From Burkholderia sp. FERM BP-3421 (lineage in GTDB: Bacteria; Pseudomonadota; Gammaproteobacteria; Burkholderiales; Burkholderiaceae), in assembly GCF_028657905.1 (NCBI RefSeq), contig NZ_CP117782.1, positions 2,542,001 to 2,606,000 on the forward strand: DNA of 64,000 bases, in the 5' to 3' direction. Made by a program: the position numbers and the translations under genes. The notes beneath the pieces were generated by a model. The model ran no database searches. It was not told the origin of the DNA and saw nothing but the letters and a program-made list of their open reading frames with translations. Shown here one piece after another: positions 54,372 to 62,662 of this stretch (the first letter of the stretch is position 1; every line of letters starts with the position of its first letter).

Positions 54372-55000
54372 TGATCGCAGCACCTTCGTCCTTCCGGTTC
54401 GCGCCGGCCCTGCGGCGTGCGGCGCTGACCGCCGCCGCCCTCGCGGCCCTCGTGCTTGCCGGCTGCGCCACCCCGCAGCGCCCTCCCACCGCGACGCACG
54501 TCCAGGGCGCGCTCGCCACCGCCGCGAACCACGCCTACACGGGCCGTTTCTCGGTGCAGTACAGCGATCAGCTCGGCAACGCGCGCAACGTGTACGGCAA
54601 TTTCGATTGGCAGGAAGACGGCGACGATGTCTCGCTCGAATTGCGCAGCCCGCTCGGACAGACGCTCGCGGTCGTGAAATCGTCGCCGCGCGAAGCGTCG
54701 CTCGAACTGCCGAACCGCCAGCCGCAATACGCGACCGACGTCGGCGAACTGATGCAGAATACGCTCGGCTTCGCGCTGCCCCTCAACGGGCTGCGCTACT
54801 GGCTGCAGCCGACGCCCGCGCCCGCCACGCCGGCGACCACCGTGCGCGATCCGGGAAATGCGAGAATCACGCAGATCCGCCAGGACGGCTGGACCATCGA
54901 TTACGTCGCGTACGCCGACGCACCGGCCACGGGCGTGAAGCGCATCAACCTGGTGCGGCAGGAGCCGCCGCTCGACATCAAGCTCGTGCTCGACCGCTGA
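54371..55000 (+). CDS. lolB: Outer-membrane lipoprotein localisation protein LolB
   Basis: LolB accepts lipoproteins from LolA and inserts them in the outer membrane. The ATG at 54371 overlaps the TPR gene stop. It has a lipobox LAGC with Cys near residue 32 and the family half-barrel (YTGRFSVQYSDQLGN, GNFDWQEDGDDVSLELRSPL GQTLA; ELMQNTLGFALPLNGLRYWL). The 209-residue length is normal. A short gap leads to ispE. Confidence 0.93.
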   Translation: MIAAPSSFRFAPALRRAALTAAALAALVLAGCATPQRPPTATHVQGALATAANHAYTGRFSVQYSDQLGNARNVYGNFDWQEDGDDVSLELRSPLGQTLAVVKSSPREASLELPNRQPQYATDVGELMQNTLGFALPLNGLRYWLQPTPAPATPATTVRDPGNARITQIRQDGWTIDYVAYADAPATGVKRINLVRQEPPLDIKLVLDR

Positions 55001-55031
55001 ACCCGCGCCTTTTGCCTGACTCTTTGCAAGC

Positions 55032-55913
55032 ATGACCGATACGAACCGCTCGCTGCGGGGCTGCCTGGCCCCGGCGAAACTCAATCTCTTCCTGCACATC
55101 ACGGGCCGTCGCCCCGACGGCTACCACGACCTGCAAAGCGTGTTCCAGCTGCTCAACTGGGGCGACCTGCTCGACTTCGCGCTGCGCGACGACGGCCGCA
55201 TCGTGCGCCAGACCGACATCGAGGGCGTGCCGGCGCATACCGACCTGGTGGTGCGCGCGGCGATGCTGCTCAAGACCCATACCGGCTCGCCGCTCGGCGT
55301 CGACATCGCGATCGACAAGCGCCTGCCGATGGGCGCCGGCCTCGGCGGCGGCAGCTCGGACGCGGCCACCACGCTGCTCGCGCTCAATCGCCTGTGGCAA
55401 CTCGATCTGCCGCGCGAGGAACTGCAGTCCCTCGCGGTCAAACTCGGCGCGGATGTGCCGTTCTTCGTTTTTGGAAAAAATGCGTTCGCAGAGGGTATCG
55501 GAGAAGAACTGAAGCATGTAGAATTGCCGACTCGCTGGTTCCTGGTTGTGACACCGCGGGTTCACGTTCCGACTGCTTCGATTTTTTCAGATAAATCGTT
55601 GACAAGAGATTCGAAACCCATCACAATTACGGACTTTCTTGCACGGCAAAGCTGCGATGCAGGATGGCCGGAAAGCTTCGGTCGGAATGACATGCAGCAG
55701 GTTGTGACAAGGCAGTACGCGGAAGTTGCGCAGGTGATCGAATGGTTGTATGATTTGACCCCCGCGCGGATGACCGGCTCCGGAGCTAGCGTGTTTGCAG
55801 CGTTCCGCAGCAGAGCTGAAGCAGAAGCGGTGCAAGCCAAACTGCCGGCAGGCTGGAACAGCGCGGTAGCCGAGAGCATGAACGAGCATCCACTCTTCGC
55901 TTTCGCGTCATAA
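55032..55913 (+). CDS. ispE: 4-diphosphocytidyl-2-C-methyl-D-erythritol kinase
   Basis: IspE phosphorylates CDP-ME in the MEP isoprenoid pathway. The 293-residue GHMP kinase has APAKLNLFLHITGRRPDGYH at the start, ATP-binding MGAGLGGGSSDAA (100-112), LGADVPFFVFG and the C-terminal ARMTGSGASVFAAF. From codon about 150 (55480) the G+C content drops from roughly 68% to about 54% and stays lower through the tRNA and the start of prs, an abrupt change inside an essential gene. Otherwise it is normal. Confidence 0.97.
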   Translation: MTDTNRSLRGCLAPAKLNLFLHITGRRPDGYHDLQSVFQLLNWGDLLDFALRDDGRIVRQTDIEGVPAHTDLVVRAAMLLKTHTGSPLGVDIAIDKRLPMGAGLGGGSSDAATTLLALNRLWQLDLPREELQSLAVKLGADVPFFVFGKNAFAEGIGEELKHVELPTRWFLVVTPRVHVPTASIFSDKSLTRDSKPITITDFLARQSCDAGWPESFGRNDMQQVVTRQYAEVAQVIEWLYDLTPARMTGSGASVFAAFRSRAEAEAVQAKLPAGWNSAVAESMNEHPLFAFAS

Positions 55914-55965
55914 GTTTTACTGTGTCGGATGTCCTGCACTTCCGGCAGAGTTCAAAGTTGAGTGT

Positions 55966-56042
55966 AGGGGAGTCGCCAAGTTGGTCAAGGCACCGGATTT
56001 TGATTCCGGCATGCGAGGGTTCGAGTCCTTCCTCCCCTGCCA
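55966..56042 (+). tRNA. tRNA-Gln (anticodon UUG), CCA encoded
   Basis: A complete cloverleaf: acceptor AGGGGAG pairs with CTCCCCT, discriminator G then CCA in the DNA; anticodon stem CCGGA/TCCGG with loop TTTTGAT (anticodon TTG at 56000-56002); T arm GAGGG-TTCGAGT-CCTTC. It reads CAA codons. It lies between ispE and prs. Confidence 0.97.
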
Positions 56043-56084
56043 AAATTTCTCGCATTTCCCGCCCAAGCCCGAAGCAGGTGCACG

Positions 56085-57041
56085 ATGAGCAGCCATGACG
56101 GCCTGATGGTTTTTACTGGCAACGCAAATCCCGCGCTTGCTCAGGAAGTCGTCAAAATCCTTGGTATTCCCCTCGGCAAGGCAATGGTCAGCCGTTTTTC
56201 CGACGGCGAGATCCAGGTCGAGATTCAGGAAAACGTGCGCGGCAAGGACGTCTTCGTCCTGCAGTCCACTTGCGCACCGACCAACGACAACCTGATGGAA
56301 CTGATGATCATGGTCGATGCGCTCAAGCGCGCATCCGCCGGCCGGATCACCGCTGCCATCCCCTACTTCGGCTACGCCCGCCAGGACCGCCGCCCGCGTT
56401 CGGCGCGCGTCGCGATCTCGGCGAAGGTCGTCGCGAACATGCTGGAAATCGCCGGCGTCGAGCGGATCATCACGATGGATCTGCACGCCGACCAGATTCA
56501 GGGCTTCTTCGATATCCCCGTCGACAACATCTACGCGACGCCGATCCTGCTGGGCGACCTGCGCAAGCAGAGCTACTCGGATCTGCTGGTGGTGTCGCCC
56601 GACGTCGGCGGCGTGGTGCGCGCCCGTGCGCTCGCGAAGCAGCTCAATTGCGACCTCGCGATCATCGACAAGCGTCGCCCGAAGGCGAACGTCGCCGAAG
56701 TGATGAACATCATCGGTGAAGTCGACGGCCGTACCTGCGTGATCATGGACGACATGGTCGATACCGCCGGCACGCTGTGCAAGGCCGCCCAGGTGCTGAA
56801 GGAGCGCGGCGCGAAGCAAGTGTTCGCCTACGCGACGCACCCGGTGCTGTCGGGCGGCGCGGGCGACCGGATCGCCGCTTCAGCGCTCGACGAGCTCGTC
56901 GTCACCGACACGATCCCGCTCAGCGAGGAATCGCTCAGCTGCCCGAAGATCCGCTCGCTGTCGAGCGCCGGCCTGCTGGCCGAAACGTTCTCGCGGATCC
57001 GTCGCGGCGACTCGGTGATGTCGCTGTTCGCGGAATCCTGA
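56085..57041 (+). CDS. prs: Ribose-phosphate pyrophosphokinase
   Basis: Prs makes PRPP from ribose 5-phosphate and ATP for nucleotide, His and Trp synthesis. The 318-residue protein is full length: SRFSDGEIQVEIQENVRGKD, FGYARQDRRPRSARVAISAK, the metal-binding MDLHADQIQGFFD and PRPP-binding VIMDDMVDTAGTL. It lies in the conserved tRNA(Gln)-prs-rplY-pth row and ends at a strong intrinsic terminator. Confidence 0.97.
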   Translation: MSSHDGLMVFTGNANPALAQEVVKILGIPLGKAMVSRFSDGEIQVEIQENVRGKDVFVLQSTCAPTNDNLMELMIMVDALKRASAGRITAAIPYFGYARQDRRPRSARVAISAKVVANMLEIAGVERIITMDLHADQIQGFFDIPVDNIYATPILLGDLRKQSYSDLLVVSPDVGGVVRARALAKQLNCDLAIIDKRRPKANVAEVMNIIGEVDGRTCVIMDDMVDTAGTLCKAAQVLKERGAKQVFAYATHPVLSGGAGDRIAASALDELVVTDTIPLSEESLSCPKIRSLSSAGLLAETFSRIRRGDSVMSLFAES

Positions 57042-57070
57042 ACCGCCACTGCCGCAGCAAAGCATGCGTG

Positions 57071-57098
57071 AAAAGCGAAGCGTCCTGCTTCGCTTTTT
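57071..57098 (+). terminator. Intrinsic terminator after prs
   Basis: An 11-base-pair stem (57071-57081 with 57087-57097), five-base loop, and a T run at the end of the stem (57094-57098). Confidence 0.85.
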
Positions 57099-57140
57099 GC
57101 ACAATCGGCCCGGGCTGACGAAACCCTGGCCGTTCGTTCG

Positions 57141-57193
57141 GGGGTCCGACGTCATCGATGCGGACCCCGTCTTACTACCTGGTCGCGGGTAGT
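57141..57193 (+). promoter_or_regulatory. Two stem-loops in the rplY leader
   Basis: The first stem pairs GGGGTCCG (57141-57148) with CGGACCCC (57161-57168). The second pairs ACTACC (57174-57179) with GGTAGT (57188-57193) and ends four bases before the TGGAG ribosome site of rplY. Possible control of rplY translation; no known family recognised. Confidence 0.45.
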
Positions 57194-57207
57194 TATTGGA
57201 GATTGTT

Positions 57208-57813
57208 ATGAAAGTCGTCGCTTTCGAGCGCCAACAGCAAGGTACGGGTGCGAGCCGCCGCCTGCGCAACACCGGTAAGACCACGGGTATCGTGTACGGT
57301 GGTGAAGCAGCGCCCCAAATGATCGAACTCGATCACAACGCCCTGTGGCACGCCCTGAAGAAGGAAGCCTTCCACGCGTCGATCCTCGACCTCGAAGTGG
57401 CCGGCCAGTCGCAACAGGTTCTGCTGCGCGACGTGCAATACCACCCGTTCCGCCAGCTCGTGCTGCACGTGGACTTCCAGCGCGTCGACGCGAAGAAGAA
57501 GCTGCACACCAAGGTGCCGCTGCACTTCCTGAACGCGGAAATCAGCCCGGCAGTGAAGCTGTCGAGCGCGATCGTCTCGCACGTCGTGAACGAAATCGAA
57601 GTCGAGTGCCTGCCGGCTGCCCTGCCGGAGTTCCTCGAAGTCGATCTGTCGAAGATCGAAGCAGGTCAGTCGCTGCACGCGAAGGACGTCACGCTGCCGG
57701 CAGGCGTCGCGCTGGTCGCGCACGTCGACGCTGAAAACCCGGTGGTCGCCTCGGCGACGATCCCGGCGGGCGCAGTCTCGGACGCGGCTGAAGGCGAAAC
57801 GCCGGCTGCCTGA
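57208..57813 (+). CDS. rplY: 50S ribosomal protein L25 (CTC/TL5 long form)
   Basis: L25 binds 5S rRNA. From ATG 57208 (MKVVAFERQQQGTGASRRLR, preceded by GGAG) the protein has 201 residues: the N-terminal 5S-binding domain (about 1-93) and the C-terminal TL5/CTC domain (about 98-185). CTC proteins are general-stress induced in some bacteria. The C-terminus is Ala-rich. It is followed by a terminator and pth. Confidence 0.96.
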   Translation: MKVVAFERQQQGTGASRRLRNTGKTTGIVYGGEAAPQMIELDHNALWHALKKEAFHASILDLEVAGQSQQVLLRDVQYHPFRQLVLHVDFQRVDAKKKLHTKVPLHFLNAEISPAVKLSSAIVSHVVNEIEVECLPAALPEFLEVDLSKIEAGQSLHAKDVTLPAGVALVAHVDAENPVVASATIPAGAVSDAAEGETPAA

Positions 57814-57850
57814 GCGCCCTTTCGATCCGTTTCCTGAAACGGTCGACGCA

Positions 57851-57885
57851 ACCCGCCGCGGCTTGCCCGGCGGGTTTTTCTTTTT
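57851..57885 (+). terminator. Intrinsic terminator after rplY
   Basis: ACCCGCCG (57851-57858) pairs with CGGCGGGT (57868-57875) and is followed by TTTTTCTTTTT. Confidence 0.85.
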
Positions 57886-57928
57886 CCAGGACGGGCCGCC
57901 TCCGCGCGGACGCGCCCTTTCGAACATC

Positions 57929-58528
57929 ATGATCAAACTGATCGTCGGCCTCGGCAATCCCGGGGCGGAATACACGGCAACCCGCCATAACGCGGGCTTC
58001 TGGCTCATCGACCAGCTCGCGCGCGAAGCCGGCGCGACGCTGCGCGACGAGCGGCGCTTCCACGGCTTCTACGCGAAGGCGCGCCTGCATGGCGAGGAAG
58101 TGCATCTGCTCGAACCGCAGACCTACATGAACCGCTCCGGCCAGTCGGTCGTCGCCCTCGCCCAGTTCTTCAAGATCCTGCCCGACCAGATCCTCGTCGC
58201 GCACGACGAGCTCGACCTGCCCCCCGGCGCGGCCAAGCTCAAGCTCGGCGGCGGCAGCGGCGGCCACAACGGGCTCAAGGACATCTCGGCGCACCTGTCG
58301 TCGCAGCAGTACTGGCGCCTGCGTCTCGGCATCGGCCATCCGCGCGACCTGATCCCCGAGGGCGCGCGCGCGGGCGCCAAGCCCGACGTCGCGAACTTCG
58401 TGCTGAAGCCGCCGCGCCGCGAGGAGCAGGAGGTGATCGACGCCGCGATCGAGCGCGCGCTCGCGATCATGCCGCTCATCATCCAGGGCGAACTCGAACG
58501 CGCCATGATGCAGCTGCATCGCAACTGA
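57929..58528 (+). CDS. pth: Peptidyl-tRNA hydrolase
   Basis: Pth recycles peptidyl-tRNA released from stalled ribosomes. From ATG 57929 (MIKLIVGLGNPGAEYTATRH) it is 199 residues; the upstream in-frame ATG is in the terminator and not used. Catalytic His20 sits in ATRHNAGFW; HDELDLPPG and GGSGGHNGLKDI are the substrate-binding motifs. It follows rplY across a terminator and precedes hisC. Confidence 0.97.
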   Translation: MIKLIVGLGNPGAEYTATRHNAGFWLIDQLAREAGATLRDERRFHGFYAKARLHGEEVHLLEPQTYMNRSGQSVVALAQFFKILPDQILVAHDELDLPPGAAKLKLGGGSGGHNGLKDISAHLSSQQYWRLRLGIGHPRDLIPEGARAGAKPDVANFVLKPPRREEQEVIDAAIERALAIMPLIIQGELERAMMQLHRN

Positions 58529-58636
58529 GCCCGTCGCGGCGGGCCGCGCGCCCCCGGCTGGGTTAAGCTCGTGGTTTTTCCCAGCGTCAGGAGCCAAGCG
58601 GTGAGCCGTTACTAGAGCGACATCGTTCAGGAACTC

Positions 58637-59677
58637 GTGCCCTACGTGCCGGGCGAACAGCCCGCATTCGCGCACCCGGTCAAGCTGAACACCAACGAGA
58701 ATCCCTATCCGCCGTCGCCGCGCGTCGTCGAGGCGATCCGGCGCGAGCTGGGCGAAACCGGCGACGCGCTGCGCCGCTACCCCGATCCGGCCGCACGCGC
58801 GCTGCGCGAGACGGTGGCCGCGCATCACGGCATCGACCCGGCCCAGGTGTTCGTCGGCAACGGCTCCGACGAAGTGCTCGCGCACGTGTTCCAGGCCTTG
58901 CTCAAGCACGCGCGGCCGATCCGCTTTCCCGACATCACCTACAGCTTTTATCCGACCTATGCGCGCCTCTACGGCGTCGCCTACGAGACGATGCCGCTCG
59001 CGGACGACTTCTCGATCCGCCCCGACGACTTCCTCGGCGACAACGGCGGCGTGCTGCTCCCGAATCCGAACGCGCCGACCGGCCACGCGCTGCCGCGCGC
59101 GGACATCGAGCGGATCGTCGCGGGCAATCCGGATGCGGTGGTGGTGATCGACGAGGCGTACGTGGATTTCGGCGCGGAGTCGGCGCTGCCGTTGATCGGG
59201 CGCTATCCGAACCTGCTCGTGGTGCACACGGTGTCGAAGGCGCGTTCGCTCGCCGGCATGCGGGTCGGCTTCGCGTTCGGCGACGCCGCGCTGATCGAGG
59301 CGCTCAACCGCGTGAAGGACAGTTTCAACTCGTATCCGCTCGACCGTCTCGCGCAAGTCGCCGCGCAGGCCGCCTACGAGGATCAGGACTGGTTCGAGGC
59401 GACCCGCGGCCGGGTCGCGGCGAGCCGTGCGCGCCTCGCGGCCGAGCTGGCCGCGCTCGGCTTCGAGGTCGTGCCGTCGGCGGCCAATTTCGTGTTCGCG
59501 CGCCATCCCGGCCGCGATGCGGCGACGCTCGCGGCCGCGCTCAGGCGACGGGAGATCATCGTCCGGCATTTCCGGCTGCCGCGCATCGAGCAGCATCTGC
59601 GCATCTCGATCGGCACCGACGCCGAATGCGACGCACTCGTCGCCGCGCTGCGCGAACTGCTCGCGCAGCCGGCCTGA
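58637..59677 (+). CDS. hisC: Histidinol-phosphate aminotransferase with amber codon at position 5 of the original frame
   Basis: HisC transaminates imidazole acetol phosphate in histidine synthesis. The original start appears to be GTG 58601, with AGGAG eight bases before, reading V(M)SRY, then TAG at 58613-58615 where Trp is expected, then SDIVQELVPYVPGEQ in the same frame. Everything after the TAG is intact: NTNENPYPPSP, NGSDEVLAHVF, DEAYVDF and the PLP Lys (K213 in original numbering) in VSKARSLAG. Translation could restart at GTG 58637 (CAGGA four bases before), giving 346 of 358 residues and losing only the first helix. Whether this copy works is uncertain. Confidence 0.88.
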   Translation: MPYVPGEQPAFAHPVKLNTNENPYPPSPRVVEAIRRELGETGDALRRYPDPAARALRETVAAHHGIDPAQVFVGNGSDEVLAHVFQALLKHARPIRFPDITYSFYPTYARLYGVAYETMPLADDFSIRPDDFLGDNGGVLLPNPNAPTGHALPRADIERIVAGNPDAVVVIDEAYVDFGAESALPLIGRYPNLLVVHTVSKARSLAGMRVGFAFGDAALIEALNRVKDSFNSYPLDRLAQVAAQAAYEDQDWFEATRGRVAASRARLAAELAALGFEVVPSAANFVFARHPGRDAATLAAALRRREIIVRHFRLPRIEQHLRISIGTDAECDALVAALRELLAQPA

Positions 59678-59702
59678 CTCGCCGGCCGGCGCGCCCCGCG
59701 CG

Positions 59703-59969
59703 TCAGGCGTCGCCGTCCTGCGCGGCGGCCGTCAGCGCGCGGTACTTCGCCATCAGCGCGTCATGGGTTTCCGGATGCTGCGGATCGCGCGGGATGCATT
59801 CGACCGGACACACCTGCTGGCACTGCGGCTCGTCGAAATGGCCGACGCACTCGGTACACTTGCTCGGATCGATCACGTAGATTTCCGGGCCCATCGAAAT
59901 CGCGCCGTTCGGGCACTCGGGCTCGCACACGTCGCAATTGATGCACTCGTCGGTAATCATCAGGGACAT
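59703..59969 (-). CDS. YfhL-family 2[4Fe-4S] ferredoxin
   Basis: An 88-residue low-potential ferredoxin with two [4Fe-4S] clusters. The first site is CINCDVCEPECP (CX2CX2CX3C) and the second is CTECVGHFDEPQCQQVCPVEC with the eight-residue insertion between Cys residues that is characteristic of the Allochromatium-type/YfhL group. In beta-proteobacteria this gene is often next to coaD as here. It is convergent with hisC. Confidence 0.95.
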   Translation of the reverse strand: MSLMITDECINCDVCEPECPNGAISMGPEIYVIDPSKCTECVGHFDEPQCQQVCPVECIPRDPQHPETHDALMAKYRALTAAAQDGDA

Positions 59970-60027
59970 ACAGGTCTCGCTTCCGCCGGCGTGCGCCGGC
60001 GCTTGAATCAGCCGGCTGCGTCGCGTG

Positions 60028-60528
60028 TCACGCGGCCGGCCCGTGGCCCATCGCGGCCACTTTTTCCGTCAGCCATTTCTCGACCGACGGGAACACGAAC
60101 TTGCTGACGTCGCCGCCCAGCTGCGCGATCTCGCGCACGATCGTGCCCGAGATGAACTGGTACTGGTCGGACGGCGTCATGAACATCGTCTCGACGTCGG
60201 GCAGCAGATAGCGGTTCATCCCCGCCATCTGGAACTCGTACTCGAAATCCGACACCGCACGCAGCCCGCGCACGATCACCCGCGCGTTGTTCGCGCGCAC
60301 GAAATCCTTCAGCAGGCCGGTAAAGCCCATCACCTTCACGTTCGGGTAATGACCGAGCACTTCGTTCGCAATCTCCAGCCGTTCCTCGAGCGAGAAGAAC
60401 GGCTTCTTCGCGCGGCTGTCCGCCACGCCGACGACCAGCGTATCAAAAATGCTCGATGCGCGCCGCACGAGATCCTCGTGGCCGCGCGTCAGCGGATCGA
60501 ACGTACCGGGGTACACGGCGACTACCAT
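60028..60528 (-). CDS. coaD: Phosphopantetheine adenylyltransferase
   Basis: CoaD makes dephospho-CoA in the penultimate step of CoA synthesis. From ATG 60528 (GGAGGA seven bases before) the protein has 166 residues: the nucleotidyltransferase motif GTFDPLTRGHEDLV (T/HXGH) at the start, GLRAVSDFEYEFQMAGMNR, and ISGTIVREIAQ at the end. It follows rsmD on the minus strand and precedes the ferredoxin, a conserved cluster. Confidence 0.97.
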   Translation of the reverse strand: MVVAVYPGTFDPLTRGHEDLVRRASSIFDTLVVGVADSRAKKPFFSLEERLEIANEVLGHYPNVKVMGFTGLLKDFVRANNARVIVRGLRAVSDFEYEFQMAGMNRYLLPDVETMFMTPSDQYQFISGTIVREIAQLGGDVSKFVFPSVEKWLTEKVAAMGHGPAA

Positions 60529-60624
60529 GTCGCTCCTCCTGTCATCACGCAAATGGGGGCACGGCTACGCGCCGTGCCCGCCAGCCTGGACGCATCGCGC
60601 CCGGCGCCTCGTTTGGAACGCGCA

Positions 60625-61239
60625 TTATTCATCATTTTCGCGTTGCAGCAAATGATAGTGGACTGCGCCCGCCTTGCCATGCCGCGCGACTTCCCACCCG
60701 GCCAGCACCTCATGCGCCTGCGGATCGAGTGCCTCGCCCGCCTCGACGTACAGGTGGCCGCCCGCGGCCACGAGCGGCAGGGCGAGCGCGAGCGCGCGCT
60801 CGAACAGCGCCGCATCGCCGAACGGCGGGTCGAGGAACACCACGTCGAACGAGCCCGGCGCGAGCCCCGCCGCGAGCCGCAGCGCGTCGGCCTCCGCGAC
60901 CTCGATCGCGCGCGCGGCCAGCTTGTCCTTGTTCGCGCGCAGCTGCTGCGCCGCGCGCGGATGGCGCTCGACCATCACCACGCTCGCCGCGCCGCGCGAC
61001 GCCGCTTCGAAGCCGAGCGCGCCGCTGCCCGCGAACAGGTCGAGACAGCGCCGGCCGTCGAGGTCCTGGCCGAGCCAGTTGAACAGCGTCTCGCGCACGC
61101 GATCGGGGGTGGGGCGCAGGCCGTCCAGGTCGAGCACCGGCAGCGGTGTGCGCTTCCAGTCGCCGCCGATGATGCGGATCGTGTGCGGCTTGCCGCGCGC
61201 GGACGACGCGGACGGACGAGCGGAGGACGGACGGGACAT
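60625..61239 (-). CDS. rsmD: 16S rRNA (guanine966-N2)-methyltransferase
   Basis: RsmD methylates G966 of 16S rRNA in the assembled 30S subunit. From ATG 61239 it has 204 residues: a basic Ser/Arg tail, the RIIGGDWKRTPLPV start, AdoMet-binding CLDLFAGSGALGFEA, and catalytic DPPF. It lies upstream of coaD on the same strand and is divergent from ftsY, as in most proteobacteria. Confidence 0.95.
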   Translation of the reverse strand: MSRPSSARPSASSARGKPHTIRIIGGDWKRTPLPVLDLDGLRPTPDRVRETLFNWLGQDLDGRRCLDLFAGSGALGFEAASRGAASVVMVERHPRAAQQLRANKDKLAARAIEVAEADALRLAAGLAPGSFDVVFLDPPFGDAALFERALALALPLVAAGGHLYVEAGEALDPQAHEVLAGWEVARHGKAGAVHYHLLQRENDE

Positions 61240-61466
61240 ACGAAAATTCGATTCGGAAAAGGTCGGCGAGAGGGCGGCGGGACGGGCCCGCCGCCGCGAA
61301 CAGGCGCACGTTACCACAAGCCGCGCGCGGCTTCGCCGGTGGCGACGCGGCGCGCCTGATAAAATGGCGGGCTTCGGGCCTCCCGGCCCCGGACGCCAGC
61401 CGGCGCGCGCGCCGGCCCGGCCGTGCCGCCGGCAGCGCGGTGCGCCTTCTTCCTCCAAGCCAGACC

Positions 61467-62635
61467 ATGTTCAGTTTCTTCAAACGCTTCAAAGGCAACC
61501 CGACGCAGGAAGCCACGCCGGACGAGTCGCCGGCCCCGGCGCAAAGCGCACCGGAAGCCCCCGCGCCAACGCCCGCCCCCGCCCTTCGGCGCCCGCAGCC
61601 GCGCCGGCGCCCGTCGCCGCGGCCCCGGTCGCGCCCGCCCCGGCCGTCGTCGTGACGGTCACGGCCGCCGACAGCGGCCCGGGCGAGGTCGTCGAGACGG
61701 TCGAGATCGTGCCGCCGCCCGTCATCGAGCCCGGCGCGCGGAAATCGTGGCTCACGCGCCTCAAATCCGGCCTGTCGAAGACGAGCGCGAGCATCACCGG
61801 CGTCTTCGTCAGCACGAAAATCGACGAAGACCTCTACGAGGAGCTGGAGACGGCGCTGCTGATGTCCGACGCCGGCGTCGACGCGACCGAGTATCTGCTC
61901 GGCGCGCTGCGCGAGAAGGTCAAGGCAGAGCGCCTGACCGACCCGCAGCAGGTGAAGGGCGCGCTGCGCGACCTGCTGATCGGGCTGCTCAAGCCGCTCG
62001 AGAAATCGCTGATGCTCGGCCGCGCGCAGCCGCTCGTGATGATGATCGCGGGCGTCAACGGCGCGGGCAAGACGACCAGCATCGGCAAGCTCGCGAAGCA
62101 CCTGCAGCGCTTCGACCAGTCGGTGCTGCTCGCCGCGGGCGACACGTTCCGCGCGGCCGCGCGCGAACAGCTGTCGATCTGGGGCGAACGCAACAACGTG
62201 ACGGTGGTCCAGCAGGAAAGCGGCGATCCGGCCGCGGTGATCTTCGATGCGGTCGGCGCCGCGCGCGCGCGCAAGATCGACGTGATGATGGCCGATACCG
62301 CCGGCCGCCTGCCGACGCAATTGCACCTGATGGAGGAATTGCGCAAGGTGAAGCGCGTGATCGGCAAGGCGCTCGACGGCGCGCCGCACGAGGTGCTGCT
62401 CGTGATCGACGCGAACACCGGGCAGAACGCACTCGCGCAGGTCAAGGCGTTCGACGACGCACTCGGTCTCACCGGCCTCATCGTCACGAAGCTCGACGGC
62501 ACCGCGAAGGGCGGCATCCTCGCCGCGATCGCGCGGCAGCGCCCGGTGCCCGTCTACTTCATCGGCGTGGGCGAGAAGGTCGAGGACCTGCAGCCGTTCA
62601 GCGCAGAGGAATTCACCGACGCGCTGCTCGGCTGA
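61467..62635 (+). CDS. ftsY: Signal recognition particle receptor FtsY, split by a one-base frameshift
   Basis: FtsY is the SRP receptor GTPase that docks translating ribosomes at the membrane. The start at ATG 61467 reads MFSFFKRFKGNPTQEATPDE and a Pro/Ala-rich acidic A-domain, but this frame ends at TGA 61653-61655. The NG domain is in another frame: SWLTRLKSGLSKTSASITGV, G1 GVNGAGKTTSIGKLA, G2/G3 DTFRAAAREQ and DTAGRLPTQ, G4 TKLDGTAKGG. The shift fits loss of one base near 61577-61585. A GTG at 61652 overlaps the TGA as GTGA and would start a 327-residue NG protein. Because FtsY is essential, this is either a sequencing error or a rare split gene rescued by coupling. Confidence 0.88.
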
Positions 62636-62662
62636 TCCGGGCCGCCGTGCGGCGGCCCCGCC

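Noticed and set aside
58613..58615. Amber suppression as an explanation for in-frame TAG in hisC and rfbA
   Set aside because: TAG is the true stop of rapZ and other genes in this window, so general suppression is unlikely.
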